NCBI GenBank assembly: GCA_016713735.1
Contig: JADJOP010000011.1
Span: forward strand, 1 to 64,000
From: Bryobacterales bacterium
GTDB taxonomy: Bacteria; Acidobacteriota; Terriglobia; Bryobacterales; Bryobacteraceae
Direction of reading: 5' to 3'
DNA length: 64,000 bases
Shown here: in pieces, positions 62,785 through 64,000 of the stretch
How positions within the stretch are numbered: the stretch's first letter is position 1
How the letters are laid out: every line of letters begins with the position of its first letter
Position numbers and translations under genes: made by a program
Notes under the pieces: model-generated
Seen by the model: only the letters and a program-made list of their open reading frames with translations
What the model was told of the DNA's origin: nothing
Databases searched by the model: none

Positions 62785-64000
62785 ATGACTTTGGCTCCCG
62801 CAGCCAATTGGACGGGCAGGGCTTTTACCTGGGTGGTGATCGCCTTGGGCCTCGGAACGTTGTTTTCCGGGCTCTCCGACTGGCAATCGCTCAATACTCC
62901 CCGCGGGTATCTCTATTTCCTGATCGCCCTCAGCGCGACCGGTGTCCGGGTGCGCCTTCCCCACCGTCACGGTCCCATCAGCATCAATTTCGTCTTCGTC
63001 CTGCTGGGCGTACTCGACCTGCCCCTGAGCCAGACCCTGGTCATTGGGGCGAGCACGGTCTTGCTGCAAGGCTACATCTACCGGTTTGACCGCCCGAAGA
63101 TGACCCCACCTCTCCTCTACCAGGTGTCGGCGACGGCCATCGCCATTACCATCACCTACCGCGTCTACGGCTCCGGCTGGCTCAGCCACGAGGAGCTGCA
63201 CAGCGTCTACCGCCTGATGGTCGCCTCTGGTGTTTTGTATTCCATGAACACATTCGCCGTCTCGGCCTGGGCGGCGTTCCGCGCGGGCGGCAACCTGGCG
63301 CTGGCCTGGCGCGAGTTGAACATGTGGGCGTTTCCCTATTACCTGGCCGGCTCCATTCTGGCGGCCTTGTTTCATTTCTCGCAATCGCTGCTGGGCGGCC
63401 AATCGCCGGTGCTGTTGTTGCCGTTCGCCTTCATTGCTCACTGCGCCTCGCATTCCTACCTCGGCCGGCTGGCCAATCAGAAACACCACCTGGAGCGCAT
63501 GGCCGAGCTGCACATGCGCACGATTGAAGCTCTGGCGCTGGCGATTGAAGCCAAGGACCACACGACGCAGAATCACCTGCAGCGGATGCAACTCTATTGC
63601 CAGTCGATCGGTCAGGATCTGGGGCTGCCGCCAGAAGAGTTGGAGGCTCTGCGCGCCGCCGCCGTGCTGCACGACGTAGGCAAGCTCGCCGTGCCGGAGC
63701 ACATCCTGGCCAAGCCAGGGCGGCTGTCGCGCGAGGAGTTTGAAAAGGTAAAGATCCACCCTTCGATCGGAGCGGAGATCCTTGAGCGCGTGGACTTTCC
63801 CTACCCGGTGGCGCGGATTGTGCGCTACCACCACGAGAAGTGGAACGGGGGCGGCTACCCGTCGGGGCTGCGCGGCGAAGAGATCCCGATGGGCGCCCGC
63901 GTGCTCGCCGTGGTCGACTGTTTTGACGCCCTGATCTCCGGGCGGCCCTACCGCCCGGCCTATTCGATGGAGCAGGCGCTGGACAAAATGGCTGCCGAGT
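62785..64000 (+). CDS. HD-GYP domain membrane protein (truncated by window end)
   Basis: ATG 62785 (or GTG 62758 in frame) starts about 405 codons. Residues 1-230 contain several membrane helices (TWVVIALGLGTLFSGLSDW, INFVFVLLGVLDLPL, LLLPFAFIAHCA), then an HD-GYP domain: VLHDVGKLAVPEHILAKPG with the HD motif and RYHHEKWNGGGYPSGLRG with the GYP motif. This family degrades cyclic-di-GMP. The C-terminus is cut off at the edge. Confidence 0.9.
   Translation, partial: MTLAPAANWTGRAFTWVVIALGLGTLFSGLSDWQSLNTPRGYLYFLIALSATGVRVRLPHRHGPISINFVFVLLGVLDLPLSQTLVIGASTVLLQGYIYRFDRPKMTPPLLYQVSATAIAITITYRVYGSGWLSHEELHSVYRLMVASGVLYSMNTFAVSAWAAFRAGGNLALAWRELNMWAFPYYLAGSILAALFHFSQSLLGGQSPVLLLPFAFIAHCASHSYLGRLANQKHHLERMAELHMRTIEALALAIEAKDHTTQNHLQRMQLYCQSIGQDLGLPPEELEALRAAAVLHDVGKLAVPEHILAKPGRLSREEFEKVKIHPSIGAEILERVDFPYPVARIVRYHHEKWNGGGYPSGLRGEEIPMGARVLAVVDCFDALISGRPYRPAYSMEQALDKMAAE

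Noticed and set aside
62545..63834. 429-codon minus-strand open frame
   Set aside because: Antisense of the HD-GYP gene, whose motifs are clear on the plus strand.

Overview
The window looks like chromosomal DNA from an Acidobacteriota member close to the Bryobacterales/Solibacter group. It is very GC-rich. It carries several families typical of that group: an NHL-repeat protein ending in a Solibacter-type C-terminal domain (TIGR03437-like), two large Oar-like TonB-dependent receptors with an N-terminal carboxypeptidase-regulatory-like domain, a VWFA-related acidobacterial protein, a PilZ-like short protein, and many Tat- or Sec-exported enzymes. I saw no rRNA, tRNA, CRISPR array, prophage or insertion sequence.

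Layout. 1-5 kb: edge fragment of an unknown gene, a DinB-like protein, a class A beta-lactamase-like protein and the NHL-repeat protein; all of these carry apparent single-base frameshifts. 5-8.6 kb: an anchored hypothetical protein, a coiled-coil zinc-ribbon protein and murJ. 8.7-12.3 kb: first Oar-like receptor. 12.4-13.9 kb: hpt coupled to a P-loop-like/PD-(D/E)XK-like protein. 13.9-19.4 kb: Tat FAD oxidoreductase, a small FlgM-like protein, and a minus-strand run of AI-2E-type permease, HupE-like protein and M28 peptidase. 19.5-26.8 kb: penicillin acylase family, small membrane protein, haem-binding protein, Ig-like surface protein, FkbM methyltransferase, DUF4412-like protein. 26.8-30.1 kb: PH-domain protein and an SDR / sugar-binding lipoprotein / Ldh-type dehydrogenase operon. 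30.3-35.9 kb: lone CZB protein, then xseB-ispA-tlyA-nadK and two tandem dicarboxylate symporters. 35.9-41.6 kb: HDOD protein, Tat galactonate-dehydratase-like enolase, a large glycosidase-like protein, a serine hydrolase.

41.6-51 kb is the most distinctive part. Eight closely spaced minus-strand genes encode, in transcription order, two secreted Cys-rich small proteins, a CcmH-like protein with a PCCW motif, a BNR-like protein with CxCC and His-rich motifs, an Oar-like receptor, an MbnP-type four-Cys protein, an MbnH/MauG-type haem enzyme fused to a third cytochrome c domain and a CusF-like copper domain, and an exported EEP hydrolase. I read this as a copper-handling or copper-acquisition operon outside the methanobactin context. 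A perfect 27-bp palindrome lies about 90 bp upstream of the ccmH-like gene.

51-64 kb: PilZ-like protein, isochorismatase-like and Gfo/Idh/MocA exported proteins, dprA-topA, small hypothetical, esterase, tdk, coiled-coil membrane protein, VWA protein with an RND adaptor, and a truncated HD-GYP membrane protein.

Single-base frameshifts recur in otherwise well conserved genes (about 964, 1022, 1800, 3655, 3768, 4143, 4770, 11014, 17287, 17337, 45840, 62428), densest at the left edge. Consensus indels are the simplest explanation, so apparent fusions and truncations here should be treated with caution.
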